Assembly: GCA_016930795.1 (NCBI GenBank)
Contig: JAFGFY010000113.1
Location: 1 to 40,500, forward strand
From: Deltaproteobacteria bacterium
Lineage (GTDB): Bacteria; Desulfobacterota; DSM-4660; Desulfatiglandales; HGW-15
Direction: 5' to 3'
DNA length: 40,500 bases
Shown here piece after piece: positions 17,555-26,460 of the stretch (position 1 is its first letter; each line of letters begins with the position of its first letter). A program made the position numbers and the translations under genes. A model generated the notes under the pieces. That model was not told the DNA's origin. It searched no databases and saw only the letters and a program-made list of their open reading frames with translations.

Positions 17555-18847
17555 TTAACCAAACACCCTCTTGAAAATATCATCCACATGTTTGAGATGG
17601 TAATCCAAGTCAAAAACGTCCTCCACCTCTTGCGCGGACACATGTTGCATAAGTTCCTTATCCTCCAGGAGAAGGGTCTTGAAATCTTTTCCCGTATCCC
17701 ACACCTTTAGGGCATTCCGTTGAACCATCTCATAGGCTGTATCCCGTTTTAGCCCGAGATCGGTCAACCGAATGAGGACCCTCTGAGAAAAGATCAGCCC
17801 CTTGAGTTTGTTCAGGTTCTCAAGCATCCGTTTGGGATGAACCCCAAGATTTTGGATGATCCCTGTGAGGCGCCGCAGCATGTAATCTGCGAGGATGGTA
17901 CTGTCAGGGCCGATGACCCTCTCCACCGAGGAATGGCTGATATCCCTTTCATGCCAGAGTGCCATGTTTTCCATGGCAGCGAGAGAATTGGTTCTGACCA
18001 GACGGGCAAGTCCTGAAATGTTTTCCGACCCAATGGGATTCTTCTTGTGGGGCATGGCCGAAGAACCTTTCTGTCCTTTTGCAAAGGCTTCCTCCGCCTC
18101 AAGGACCTCCGTCCGCTGAAGATGGCGAATCTCAATTGCGATCTTCTCCATAGTCCCGGCCAGGATGGCCAGGGCAGAGAAATACTCAGCGTGGCGATCA
18201 CGTTGTGTAATTTGAGTGGATACTTCTGCGGGCTTCAGACCCAGCTTCTCACATACATAGGCCTCAATCTTCGGAGAGATATTGGCAAAGGTCCCCACGG
18301 CCCCGGAAAGCTTTCCATAACTGATCACCTCAAGGGCATTTTCCAGCCTCTTGAGATTGCGTTTCATCTCCATATACCAGACGGCCAGCTTGAGTCCGAA
18401 TGTAATGGGCTCTGCATGAATGCCATGGGACCGCCCGATCATGACGGTATATTTGTGTTCAAGGGCCCTCTCTTTGATGATTTCCATAAACGTCTTTACA
18501 TCATCAATGATGACGGCCATGGCCTCCTTGAGCAAAAGTGCGAAGCTGGTGTCCAGGATGTCCGAAGAGGTCAATCCCTGGTGGATAAACCGCGAATCCG
18601 GTCCCACGTATTCCGCCACATTGTTGAGAAAGGCGATCACGTCATGCTTGGTCTCTTCCTCGATTTCCAGGATCCGCTCAACAGAAAAATTCGCTTTTTC
18701 CTTGATGGTGGCAAGGGCCTCCTTGGGGATTAGGCCTTCCTCGGCCATGGCCTCGCAGGCCAGGACCTCCACTTGAAGCCACTTGGCGAATCGATTCTCG
18801 TCTTCCCAGATTCGTCCCATCGCAGGGTGAGTGTATCGGCTAATCAT
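17555..18847 (-). CDS. purB: adenylosuccinate lyase
   Basis: This cytoplasmic enzyme cleaves fumarate from SAICAR and from adenylosuccinate in purine synthesis. It has 430 residues, the usual length for the short bacterial and archaeal-like form. Visible are the first conserved region with H68 in EEETKHDVIAF, the catalytic H141 in IGRSHGIHAEP, and the fumarase/aspartase signature GSSAMPHKKNP at 261-271, which carries the catalytic Ser. The C-terminal domain continues to KRVFG. The start is supported by GAGGGA about 6 nt before the ATG. It is transcribed away from the HAD gene; an AT-rich region at 18890-18950 probably holds its promoter. The tandem 14-mer array separates it from the Csd6-like gene. 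Confidence 0.97.
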   Translation of the reverse strand: MISRYTHPAMGRIWEDENRFAKWLQVEVLACEAMAEEGLIPKEALATIKEKANFSVERILEIEEETKHDVIAFLNNVAEYVGPDSRFIHQGLTSSDILDTSFALLLKEAMAVIIDDVKTFMEIIKERALEHKYTVMIGRSHGIHAEPITFGLKLAVWYMEMKRNLKRLENALEVISYGKLSGAVGTFANISPKIEAYVCEKLGLKPAEVSTQITQRDRHAEYFSALAILAGTMEKIAIEIRHLQRTEVLEAEEAFAKGQKGSSAMPHKKNPIGSENISGLARLVRTNSLAAMENMALWHERDISHSSVERVIGPDSTILADYMLRRLTGIIQNLGVHPKRMLENLNKLKGLIFSQRVLIRLTDLGLKRDTAYEMVQRNALKVWDTGKDFKTLLLEDKELMQHVSAQEVEDVFDLDYHLKHVDDIFKRVFG

Positions 18848-19135
18848 AATAGATCCCTCTTTTTCTGTAATTTGTTATGTCTCCTAATAATGAAAGGGTT
18901 TTTGCATAAAACGATATAAAATTATATATAATTGACAATAAATTATGCACATAAACAAGCCTAATATCAAGAAAAATGAGTGCTGAAACGAGACCATAAT
19001 GGGGCGAGCTTTCAATAGCCTCTTTTGAGTCACGAAAATGATATACAGACTAGCGGCGGTAATGTAAATAAGGTTCTTCTCCCGAAATCCATTCTCTCGG
19101 AAAAGGTTAGCCGCGTACAAAAGAGGACATATCTG
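18848..19135. other. divergent AT-rich intergenic region, purB / HAD
   Basis: This stretch is strongly AT-rich around 18890-18960, with several TATAAT-like words on the minus strand, as expected for the purB promoter, but no single pair of boxes stands out. A TTGACA occurs at 18932-18937 on the plus strand without a matching -10. No RNA gene is recognised. Confidence 0.4.
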
Positions 19136-19801
19136 ATGCCGGAAATACCTGAAGTGAAGGCCGTGTTACTCGATTTTGGGGGCGTTGTTGCAGAAGAAGG
19201 ATTCAAAAATGGTCTTCATAGTATCGCCTTAGACCATGGACTGGATCCGGATATCGTCATATCTACTGCTTTCAAAATCACCTACGAAATCGGGTTTGTC
19301 CTAGGTAAGGTAAGGGAAGACGCGTTCTGGAGGGCGATGAGAAATCGCTTTCCTTTTCGAGGAGAAGATCGGGATTTGACCGAACAGATCCTTTCACGAT
19401 TTATCCTTCGTCTCTGGATGCTACATATAGCCTCGGACCTGAAGGCCATCGGTATGGTGGTGGGGATCTTGAGCGATCAGTGCCACTGGTTGGAAGAACT
19501 GGATCAAAGGCATGGCTTCTTCAGATATTTTGATCATATTTTCAACTCCTATCATCTGCACATTTCAAAAAAGGACCCTGAGATTTTCGACATGATCTCT
19601 CAAAGGCTTCACATCGATCCCGCAAACATCCTGTTTGTTGACGATCATGAAGCCCATATTCTCAGGGCAAGACAAAAAGGCCTTCAGACCATCCTCTATG
19701 AAAACAAGGCCTCCTTTATTCGACAATTGACCGGAATTATCTGCGGCACTCTGGAAATCGAGATCTGCCTACCGTCATTGGCTAGTAGTGTATCTGAATA
19801 A
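19136..19801 (+). CDS. HAD-superfamily hydrolase (subfamily IA)
   Basis: A soluble phosphatase-like protein of 222 residues. Motif I is VLLDFGGVVAEEG with the nucleophile D13; the second acidic position is Gly, as in many IA members of the DFGGV type. Motif II is VGILSD, motif III includes the Lys of SKKDPEIF, and motif IV is ILFVDDHEAHILRARQKG. A helical cap lies between motifs I and II. The substrate is not predictable from sequence; small phosphorylated metabolites are usual. ATG 19136 was chosen over an upstream TTG at 19025 because GAGGA lies 8 nt ahead and motif I follows at the normal distance. It ends against the convergent tRNA terminator. Confidence 0.85.
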   Translation: MPEIPEVKAVLLDFGGVVAEEGFKNGLHSIALDHGLDPDIVISTAFKITYEIGFVLGKVREDAFWRAMRNRFPFRGEDRDLTEQILSRFILRLWMLHIASDLKAIGMVVGILSDQCHWLEELDQRHGFFRYFDHIFNSYHLHISKKDPEIFDMISQRLHIDPANILFVDDHEAHILRARQKGLQTILYENKASFIRQLTGIICGTLEIEICLPSLASSVSE

Positions 19802-19845
19802 AAAATCTGAAGGGGTTACATGTAATCATGTAACCCCTTCAGATT
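19797..19845 (-). terminator. intrinsic terminator of the tRNA transcript
   Basis: The arms 19804-19822 and 19827-19845 are perfect 19-bp complements around the loop TAAT. On the minus strand the stem is followed by TTTTTATT, a proper T-run, and it starts 5 bases after the CCA end of tRNA-Glu. The plus-strand HAD gene ends just beside it, so the stem may also stop or protect that transcript, although no T-run exists in that direction. Confidence 0.85.
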
Positions 19846-19849
19846 ACTA

Positions 19850-19927
19850 TGGCGTCCCCAAGGGGATTTGAACCCCTGTCGCAGGCGTGAAAGGCCTGTG
19901 TCCTGGACCGGACTAGACGATGGGGAC
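19850..19927 (-). tRNA. tRNA-Glu (anticodon UUC)
   Basis: The minus strand folds as a cloverleaf. The acceptor arms GTCCCCA and TGGGGAC pair over 7 bp, the anticodon loop reads CTTTCAC with anticodon TTC, and the T arm is ACAGGGGTTCAAATCCCC-like. The discriminator is G, and the CCA end is encoded. It follows tRNA-Lys on the same strand and is closed by the 19-bp terminator. Confidence 0.95.
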
Positions 19928-20048
19928 GTTATATACCTAGATAACGTTCAGAAGGTCACCAAGGATGTGTTCCCCGGTGAAATCCACTGCTCTCTTGTTG
20001 CTACAATTTCACGGGGCAGGCACCTCAGAGAGGGCACGGCAAATAGAG

Positions 20049-20125
20049 TGGTGGGCCGTGCAGGAATCGAACCTGCGACCAACGGATTAAAAGTCCGCTG
20101 CTCTACCTGACTGAGCTAACGGCCC
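20049..20125 (-). tRNA. tRNA-Lys (anticodon UUU)
   Basis: The minus strand gives a 77-base tRNA. The acceptor stem GGGCCGT pairs with ACGGCCC, the D arm contains AGCTCAGTCAGGTAGAGC, the anticodon loop is CTTTTAA (TTT) and the T arm contains GGTTCGATTCC. The discriminator is A and CCA is encoded. It is first in a two-tRNA transcript, 121 bases ahead of tRNA-Glu. Confidence 0.96.
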
Positions 20126-20139
20126 GATCCCAGGCCTCA

Positions 20140-20168
20140 AAAGTAATATCTTTCATCCTTCTTGTCAA
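20140..20168 (-). promoter_or_regulatory. promoter of the tRNA-Lys/tRNA-Glu unit
   Basis: On the minus strand a perfect TTGACA (20163-20168) and TACTTT (20140-20145) are separated by 17 bases. Transcription would begin near 20133, about 8 bases before the tRNA-Lys 5' end. A plain housekeeping-type promoter fits stable RNA genes. Confidence 0.6.
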
Positions 20169-20328
20169 AAGTTTTTTTGGGTAGACTCGAAATCAGAGAA
20201 AAGACGCTATGACCCGTAGGACTTGAGCATGATTTTTGAACAGATACTCCTTTCAATCGTACTCATTAACCGCAAGAACCCAGTCAATTCCCTTGACGAC
20301 CCTCATGGCCTTCACATAACCTTAAGAC

Positions 20329-22158
20329 GTGCAAGTCTTGACCCCACATCATTTGGATCCTGAATCCCTTCGGCTCAATCTGCCGGAGGGACCGGGGGTC
20401 TATGTCTTTAAAGATAAAACAGATAAAATGATCTATGTGGGAAAGGCCAAAAACCTGAAAAAGAGGGTCTTGTCCTATTTCCCTCCTTCCGGGGACCTAG
20501 CCCCCAAGACCGCTCTGATGATGGATAGGGCCAAAGGTCTTGAAATATTCCTTACGACAACGGAAAAAGAGGCGTTCATACTCGAGGATACCCTCATAAA
20601 ACGCCATTTGCCTCGCTACAATATCCTCCTCAGAGATGACAAGAGGTACCCATGTCTTCGCTTTGACATTCAAGCCCCTTTTCCTCGCCTGAGCATCGTC
20701 CGAAGAATAAAAAAGGACGGGGCTCTCTACTATGGGCCCTTCACTTCTGCCATTGCCGTTCGAGGCACCCTCAGATTGATCGACCGTGTCTTTCAGCTCA
20801 GAAAGTGCAAGACTCGTGATTTGCCCAAAAGAACGAGACCCTGTCTCAACCATCAACTGGGCAGGTGTCTGGGGCCATGTGTTCACCAGGTCTCCAGCTC
20901 CGATTACAGGGAAACCGTCCATCAAGTCAGACTCCTCTTGGAAGGGCGTAATCGTGAGTTGTTGAGGCAATTGAAAAAGAGGATGCAATCGGCTTCGGAG
21001 CAACTCGACTATGAAAAGGCCGCCCTGATCAGGGATCAGATCAGGGCTGTGGAAGCCACCGTAGAACGACAAAATGTGGTCTCCACTAAAATGGAAGACC
21101 TGGACATCATCGGCCTTGCGCAGGCAGATGGAAAAATTCACCTGGTCATCATTTTTGTGCGAAAGGGTGTCCTTTTGGGCAGCCGGGACTACATTTTCAG
21201 GAACAGAGATGTCTCTTCATCAGAAATTCTAGAGGCCTTTTTAAAACAGTTCTATTCCCAACAGTCATTCATCCCAAAACGCATCCTCATCTCTGAGCCG
21301 TTGCAGGATCTACCTCCTTTAGCCGACTGGATTTCCGATCTGGCCGGAAAGGGGGTATCTATTCATTGTCCTGTAAGAGGCGAAAAGCGACGTCTTGTTC
21401 AAATGGCCGTAACCAATGCCCGGGATCTCCTCACAACCCGCACAGACGCCCATGATGAGGACCTCATATCCTTGACCAAGTCAGCCTTGGGACTGAAGAA
21501 TGCCCCAAGGAATGTGGAAGGCCTGGATATCTCCACCTTTCACGGGGCCTTCGCCGTGGGAACCGTCGTCTCTTTTGTAGAGGGCCGTTCCCACAAACCA
21601 GGATATAGAAATTACAGGATCAAAGGGGTCGAGGGCATTAATGACTATGGAATGATGTCTGAAGTGGTCTCCAAGCGGCTCTCCCATGGCCAGGCCCCGG
21701 ATCTCTTTGTGGTGGATGGAGGGAAAGGTCACCTTTTGGCGGTCAAGAAGACCATAGATGAGTTCAACGGACAGAGAAAACCCGAAGTGGTGGCTATTGC
21801 CAAGGCAGACGAAAGAAAGAAAAGCGGCATGGATAAGATTTTCATCATCGGTCGAAAGAACCCCCTTTCTCTCAAAGAGGATGATCCCGTGCGCCTGCTC
21901 CTGATGCGGATTCGCGATGAAGCCCACCGGCGCGCCGTCAGTTATCACCGAAAACTGCGATCAAGGGGTTACAAATCCTCTGAATTGGATCAGATCTTTG
22001 GAATGGGACCTAAGAAAAAATTCCTCTTACTCAGACATTTTGGAGATATAGACACTATATGCAGTGTAAAGAAGCAAGATCTTGTGGCCGTACCCGGAAT
22101 CAGCCCTCTCTTGGCAAAAAACATTTTGACATTTTGTTCACAAAGAAATAGGAAGTAA
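20329..22158 (+). CDS. uvrC: UvrABC system protein C
   Basis: This excision nuclease subunit makes both cuts around damaged DNA after UvrA and UvrB have marked it. The 609-residue protein has the GIY-YIG domain (GPGVYVFKDK with G23-Y25, and YVGKAKNLKKRV with Y36-G38) for the 3' cut, a UVR motif (about 210-245, QLDYEKAALIRDQIRAVE) for UvrB contact, and an RNase H-like domain with D400 (GLDIST), D463 (VVDGGKGH) and H533 (DEAHRRAVSYH) for the 5' cut. Tandem helix-hairpin-helix motifs end it (GMGPKKKFLLLRHFG, VPGISPLLAKNIL). The start is GTG 20329 with no clear ribosome site. A TTGACG-16-CATAAC pair at 20293-20320 would start transcription only a few bases upstream, so the message may be nearly leaderless. 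Confidence 0.96.
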   Translation: MQVLTPHHLDPESLRLNLPEGPGVYVFKDKTDKMIYVGKAKNLKKRVLSYFPPSGDLAPKTALMMDRAKGLEIFLTTTEKEAFILEDTLIKRHLPRYNILLRDDKRYPCLRFDIQAPFPRLSIVRRIKKDGALYYGPFTSAIAVRGTLRLIDRVFQLRKCKTRDLPKRTRPCLNHQLGRCLGPCVHQVSSSDYRETVHQVRLLLEGRNRELLRQLKKRMQSASEQLDYEKAALIRDQIRAVEATVERQNVVSTKMEDLDIIGLAQADGKIHLVIIFVRKGVLLGSRDYIFRNRDVSSSEILEAFLKQFYSQQSFIPKRILISEPLQDLPPLADWISDLAGKGVSIHCPVRGEKRRLVQMAVTNARDLLTTRTDAHDEDLISLTKSALGLKNAPRNVEGLDISTFHGAFAVGTVVSFVEGRSHKPGYRNYRIKGVEGINDYGMMSEVVSKRLSHGQAPDLFVVDGGKGHLLAVKKTIDEFNGQRKPEVVAIAKADERKKSGMDKIFIIGRKNPLSLKEDDPVRLLLMRIRDEAHRRAVSYHRKLRSRGYKSSELDQIFGMGPKKKFLLLRHFGDIDTICSVKKQDLVAVPGISPLLAKNILTFCSQRNRK

Positions 22159-22175
22159 AATAAAGCGCCAGCTGG

Positions 22176-22205
22176 TTGACAAAATTGACCTTTTTGTGTT
22201 ATTCT
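22176..22205 (+). promoter_or_regulatory. promoter candidate for the M23 peptidase
   Basis: TTGACA (22176-22181) and TATTCT (22200-22205) lie 18 bases apart, between the uvrC stop and the peptidase ATG at 22256. The -35 is perfect and the -10 matches four of six positions. Confidence 0.45.
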
Positions 22206-22255
22206 TACTAAATCAAAATCATTTTTTCACGCTAGAATTGAGCTAAAGGGCTTTT

Positions 22256-23164
22256 ATGCTTCGCAAGAAGATCACCATTATCTTTCTTCCAGATGCTTCC
22301 AGCCGGGTGAAGCAAATCAGAATTCCTCAGACGCTTCTCCTGGGTTTCCTCCTTGCTATCCTTCTACTTGCATTTGTTCTCACCTGGGGTCTCATGGACT
22401 ATCGGGCCGTAAAAGCAAAGGTCCCCAAACTTGCGCGGCTTGAGGAGGAAAATTCCCAGCAAAAGGTCCAGATTGCCTCCCTGACAGATAGGATTGATCG
22501 AATCAACGGAAGACTGATCGAATTGAATGAGTTTGATCAGAAACTTAAGATTATGGTCAACCTGGAAACCGAGGAAGAGAACAGCCAATTTCTGGGTATT
22601 GGGGGTTCGGACTCCACCTTGCTCGACCCGGGTTACACCATTGAAAAGGCACATGAAAGACTGGTCACTCTAATGCATCAGTCCCTTGACAATCTCGATA
22701 CCGCCATATCGATTCAGATGAACGAAAAGGAAGAGCTCTACAAGTTTCTTGAAAATCAAAAGAACTTGCTTGCCCATACACCCTCCATATGGCCCACCAG
22801 GGGGTGGCTCAGTTCAGATTTTGGAAAACGGATTTCTCCTTTCACAAACGAAGAGGAATTTCACAAAGGGATTGATATCAGCACACGCATGAATACGCCT
22901 ATCGTTGCGCCGGCAGATGGTCTTGTTTCCTTAACCGGAAAGGACTATTTCATGGGAAATATGGTGATGATCAATCATGGCTATGATCTGAAGACGAGAT
23001 ATGGGCATATGGCAAAGATCCTGGTCAAAAAAGGCGAATATGTAAAACGGGGCCAAGAGATCGGTCTGGTGGGAAATACCGGCCGCAGCACAGGGCCCCA
23101 TTTGCACTACGAAGTCTATTTAAACAGCCTTCCCGTAAACCCCCGTCGTTACATCCTCAACTAG
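22256..23164 (+). CDS. membrane-anchored M23 (LytM) family peptidase
   Basis: A 302-residue cell-envelope protein that should act in the periplasm. A basic start is followed by one membrane segment (about 26-46, LLLGFLLAILLLAFVLTWGL), then a coiled coil (about 55-110), a linker and the LytM domain (about 180-300). Zinc and catalytic residues are present: H203 and D207 in FHKGIDIS, H251 in RYGHMAK, and H282 and H284 in GPHLHYEV. An active endopeptidase cutting peptidoglycan cross-links is therefore plausible, unlike the degenerate EnvC/NlpD activators. AAAGGG lies about 6 nt before the ATG. A hairpin with a weak T-rich tail follows at 23391-23419, so it probably has its own transcript. Confidence 0.93.
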   Translation: MLRKKITIIFLPDASSRVKQIRIPQTLLLGFLLAILLLAFVLTWGLMDYRAVKAKVPKLARLEEENSQQKVQIASLTDRIDRINGRLIELNEFDQKLKIMVNLETEEENSQFLGIGGSDSTLLDPGYTIEKAHERLVTLMHQSLDNLDTAISIQMNEKEELYKFLENQKNLLAHTPSIWPTRGWLSSDFGKRISPFTNEEEFHKGIDISTRMNTPIVAPADGLVSLTGKDYFMGNMVMINHGYDLKTRYGHMAKILVKKGEYVKRGQEIGLVGNTGRSTGPHLHYEVYLNSLPVNPRRYILN

Positions 23165-23508
23165 GATCATGTTCCAAGGACAACTTCAAACCAGTGAAAA
23201 AGGGTCGTATCCGAATGGATGTCCATCCGGTTTGAGATTCCTTTCTGTCTTCTTATGGTGTATACTGCCACATTGAAAATGCACAGCGAGCGCATTCCCC
23301 GCGGGCTTATTGGAGCGAAGCGGAAATCCCGCTGATCGGGGCCGCGGGGTTAGCGAGAGAATTACAATAGTCGACTTCCTTACATTTGGGAGATCCCCTG
23401 CAGCTTTCTGAGGGGATCTTCAATTTCTTTCGAGCCGAAGTCGTTGTCACATCACAACCTATTAATACGCGTGCTCTGTTATTCTTTTTGAGTTAGGTCT
23501 GGAAATCC
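23165..23508. other. structured intergenic region before secA
   Basis: There is no gene. CCCCGCGG (23297-23304) pairs with CCGCGGGG (23342-23349) and encloses a smaller hairpin, AGCGG/CCGCT at 23319-23333. Downstream lies the terminator-like hairpin at 23391-23419. Promoter boxes for secA are not obvious. The GC-rich block contrasts with its AT-rich surroundings and may be a dispersed repeat or an RNA element. Confidence 0.4.
23391..23419 (+). terminator. hairpin, possible terminator upstream of secA
   Basis: AGATCCCCT (23391-23399) pairs perfectly with AGGGGATCT (23411-23419) around an 11-base loop, and the next bases, TCAATTTCTTTC, are T-rich but interrupted. It fits termination of the M23 transcript; a role in the secA leader is also possible. 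Confidence 0.5.
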
Positions 23509-26373
23509 ATGATCGGTAAATTTTTAAAAGGGGTATTTGGCAGCAAAAACGAGAGGGAGCTGAAAAGAATGGCACCTCTTGTTGATGCCATCAATCAATT
23601 GGAGCCTCAATACCAGGCCCTTTCCGATGCAGACCTTCAGGCAAAAACCCTGGAGTTCAAGGAAAGACATTCAAAGGGTGAGACTTTGGACGAGTTGCTT
23701 CCTGAGGCCTTTGCTGCGGTTCGGGAGGCCTCGGTCAGGGTCCTCGGCATGCGCCACTTTGATGTCCAAATCATCGGCGGGATTGTCCTGCATGAAGGGA
23801 AGATCGCCGAAATGAAAACCGGTGAAGGCAAGACTCTAGCCGCGACCCTTCCTCTCTATCTCAACGCGCTAACAGAAAGGGGCGCCTATCTGGTCACCGT
23901 CAATGATTATCTTGCAAAACGAGATGCAAAATGGATGGGAGGGATCTATAACTTTTTAGGGCTCTCTGTGGGTGTCATCGTTCACGACATGAACGATGAA
24001 GAACGGAAAAAAAGCTACGGTTGTGATATCACATATGGCACAAACAATGAATTCGGCTTTGATTATCTCAGAGACAACATGAAGTTTTCTCTCGAGGACT
24101 ATGTCCAGAGAGACTTTCAATATGCCATTGTGGATGAGGTGGACAGCATCCTTATCGATGAATCCAGGACCCCTTTGATAATAAGCGGTCCGGTGGAGCA
24201 CAGCGAAAACAAGATATACACCGAAGTCAAGCCGCTGGTCATCAACCTGAAAAAAAACCAAGGGACCATCATACGCTCCATCCTCAAAGACATCCGCAGC
24301 AGAATCCAGGAAGAAGACTATGGGGATAAGACCATTGAAATGCTTCTCCAGGTCAAGCGCGGAGACCCGAAGAATCCTGTGTATCTGGATATCATAGCCA
24401 ACAACCAGTCCTTTAAGAAGGAAATCGACCGAACAGAGAGTCTGCTTGGGGCCCAGAAGGTCCTATCTGATTTAGATCAGGATCTTTACTGTGTGATTGA
24501 CGAGCGTAATAACTCAGTGGAATTGACTGAAAAAGGGATCAAACTCCTTTCTGCAACGGGGCTGGGAGATTTCATGCTCCTCGATCTGGATGATGAGAGT
24601 CATAACATTCGAATCGACGAAAGTCTAAGTGAAACAGAAAAAGCGGATCGTCTCAAGGATCTGGAAGACCGCTACATGCGATCTTCTGACCTCCTCCATA
24701 CCACCCACCAACTGATTAAGGCGTACTGGTTGTTTGAAAAAGATGTGCATTATGTGGTCAAGGACGGACAGGTCGTCATTGTGGATGAATTCACCGGTCG
24801 CATGATGCCGGGTCGCCGCTGGAGTGACGGATTGCATCAGGCCGTGGAGGCCAAAGAAGGGGTCGGCGTTGCAGGAGAAAACCAGACCTTGGCCACTGTG
24901 ACGTTTCAGAATTTCTTTCGCATGTACGAAAAACTCGCGGGAATGACGGGAACGGCGGACACAGAGGCCGCTGAATTCGCCAGCACCTATAAACTGGACG
25001 TGACCGTAGTGCCGACCAACAAGGAGATGATACGCAAAGACTTTCCCGACGCTATCTACAAGACGGAAAGGGAGAAGTTCAAGGCCGTCGTAAAAGAGAT
25101 TTCAGAGCTCTACGAAAGGGGGCAGCCCGTCCTGGTAGGAACTATTTCCGTTGAAAAATCGGAGATGTTGAGCAAGATGCTTAAGAGGTCTGGAATTCCC
25201 CATTCTGTACTCAACGCCAAGCATCACGAAAAAGAGGCTGAAATCATTGCACAAGCTGGTCAGGCAAAGACCGTGACGATCTCCACCAATATGGCCGGAA
25301 GGGGAACAGACATCATTCTTGGCGAGGGAGTAACGGCTTTGGGCGGGCTCCACATCCTGGGCACGGAGAGACATGAGAGCCGACGAATCGATAACCAGCT
25401 CAGGGGTCGATCGGGCCGCCAGGGGGACCCCGGGACCTCTCGTTTCTACCTTTCCCTCGAAGATGATCTCCTCCGAATATTCGGCTCCGAGAGGATTGCC
25501 TCCATCATGGACCGCCTGGGCATGGAAGAGGGACAACCCATTGAGCACAATTTGATCTCTAGGGCCATAGAAAATGCCCAAAAGAAGGTGGAGGCCCATC
25601 ACTTTGATATCAGAAAACACCTGCTTGAATACGATGATGTCATGAATAAGCACAGAGAGATCGTCTATTCTTTGAGGAAGGATTTACTCAGTGGTGACGG
25701 GGTCCGAGAAGTGATCCAAAGCATGGCGGATGAGAAGATGCAGATGCTGGTTGATACTTTCACCCATCCGAAAGGCTACTCCGAAGATTGGGATATTCAG
25801 GGGTTGAAGGAGAATGTCGCCAGATTATTCGGCTTTTTGCCAAAGATCGGGCCGGAAGACCTGGGAGAAGAGAGGTTTGATCAACTGAAAACAGAAGATT
25901 TGGTCCTCCTACTAAATGAACAAGTCCAAGAATCCTTTGAGGCACGGGAAAAAAAACTGGGAAAAGAAGACCTTCGAACTTTAGAGAAGATTATCATCCT
26001 TCAGATTATTGACAAACAATGGGTGGCTCATCTTCAGGACATGCAAAGCATGAAAGAAGGAATCGGGCTTCGGGGTTATGGCCAATTAGACCCATTGAGA
26101 GAATATCAAAAAGAGGGATTCTCCCTCTTTGAAGAGCTGATGGATCGAATCAGGGAAGAGACCCTCAGCACTCTTTCCCGGATCCAGCTTATTCGAAAAA
26201 GATCGGAAGAAGAAATGCCTCTAAGACAGAAAAGGGCCATGCAGCTCAGCCATGGGGATGAAGTACGTACGCCTACCACGGTTAGAAGGGAGGGTCAAAA
26301 GATCGGAAGGAACGCCCCTTGCCCCTGCGGCAGCGGTAAGAAATACAAGAAATGCTGTGGCGCCGCGAAGTAG
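23509..26373 (+). CDS. secA: preprotein translocase ATPase SecA
   Basis: This motor pushes unfolded preproteins through SecYEG at the inner membrane. The 954-residue protein shows Walker A ([15 protein letters not shown], about 102-116), the DEAD-like box [17 protein letters not shown], the motifs [10 protein letters not shown] and [15 protein letters not shown], and a C-terminal zinc and SecB-binding tail, [17 protein letters not shown], with four Cys. Between residues 230 and 350 there is an extended segment (after [15 protein letters not shown]) longer than in E. coli; similar insertions are known in several SecA lineages. The start ATG 23509 is followed by the conserved [11 protein letters not shown]. 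It is preceded by the structured region and separated by 87 bases from manC. Confidence 0.98.
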   Translation: MIGKFLKGVFGSKNERELKRMAPLVDAINQLEPQYQALSDADLQAKTLEFKERHSKGETLDELLPEAFAAVREASVRVLGMRHFDVQIIGGIVLHEGKIAEMKTGEGKTLAATLPLYLNALTERGAYLVTVNDYLAKRDAKWMGGIYNFLGLSVGVIVHDMNDEERKKSYGCDITYGTNNEFGFDYLRDNMKFSLEDYVQRDFQYAIVDEVDSILIDESRTPLIISGPVEHSENKIYTEVKPLVINLKKNQGTIIRSILKDIRSRIQEEDYGDKTIEMLLQVKRGDPKNPVYLDIIANNQSFKKEIDRTESLLGAQKVLSDLDQDLYCVIDERNNSVELTEKGIKLLSATGLGDFMLLDLDDESHNIRIDESLSETEKADRLKDLEDRYMRSSDLLHTTHQLIKAYWLFEKDVHYVVKDGQVVIVDEFTGRMMPGRRWSDGLHQAVEAKEGVGVAGENQTLATVTFQNFFRMYEKLAGMTGTADTEAAEFASTYKLDVTVVPTNKEMIRKDFPDAIYKTEREKFKAVVKEISELYERGQPVLVGTISVEKSEMLSKMLKRSGIPHSVLNAKHHEKEAEIIAQAGQAKTVTISTNMAGRGTDIILGEGVTALGGLHILGTERHESRRIDNQLRGRSGRQGDPGTSRFYLSLEDDLLRIFGSERIASIMDRLGMEEGQPIEHNLISRAIENAQKKVEAHHFDIRKHLLEYDDVMNKHREIVYSLRKDLLSGDGVREVIQSMADEKMQMLVDTFTHPKGYSEDWDIQGLKENVARLFGFLPKIGPEDLGEERFDQLKTEDLVLLLNEQVQESFEAREKKLGKEDLRTLEKIIILQIIDKQWVAHLQDMQSMKEGIGLRGYGQLDPLREYQKEGFSLFEELMDRIREETLSTLSRIQLIRKRSEEEMPLRQKRAMQLSHGDEVRTPTTVRREGQKIGRNAPCPCGSGKKYKKCCGAAK

Positions 26374-26460
26374 GATTTCTTCAAAAAAACTCGCCCGAAA
26401 ACAATGAATCTTCATAACACGATTTCGAGGTCTTTAATCACTACATAAAAGGAGCATCCC

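Noticed and set aside
18047-18733. 228-codon plus-strand frame opposite purB
   Set aside because: It runs antisense to the conserved purB gene and its translation is low-complexity with no family text.
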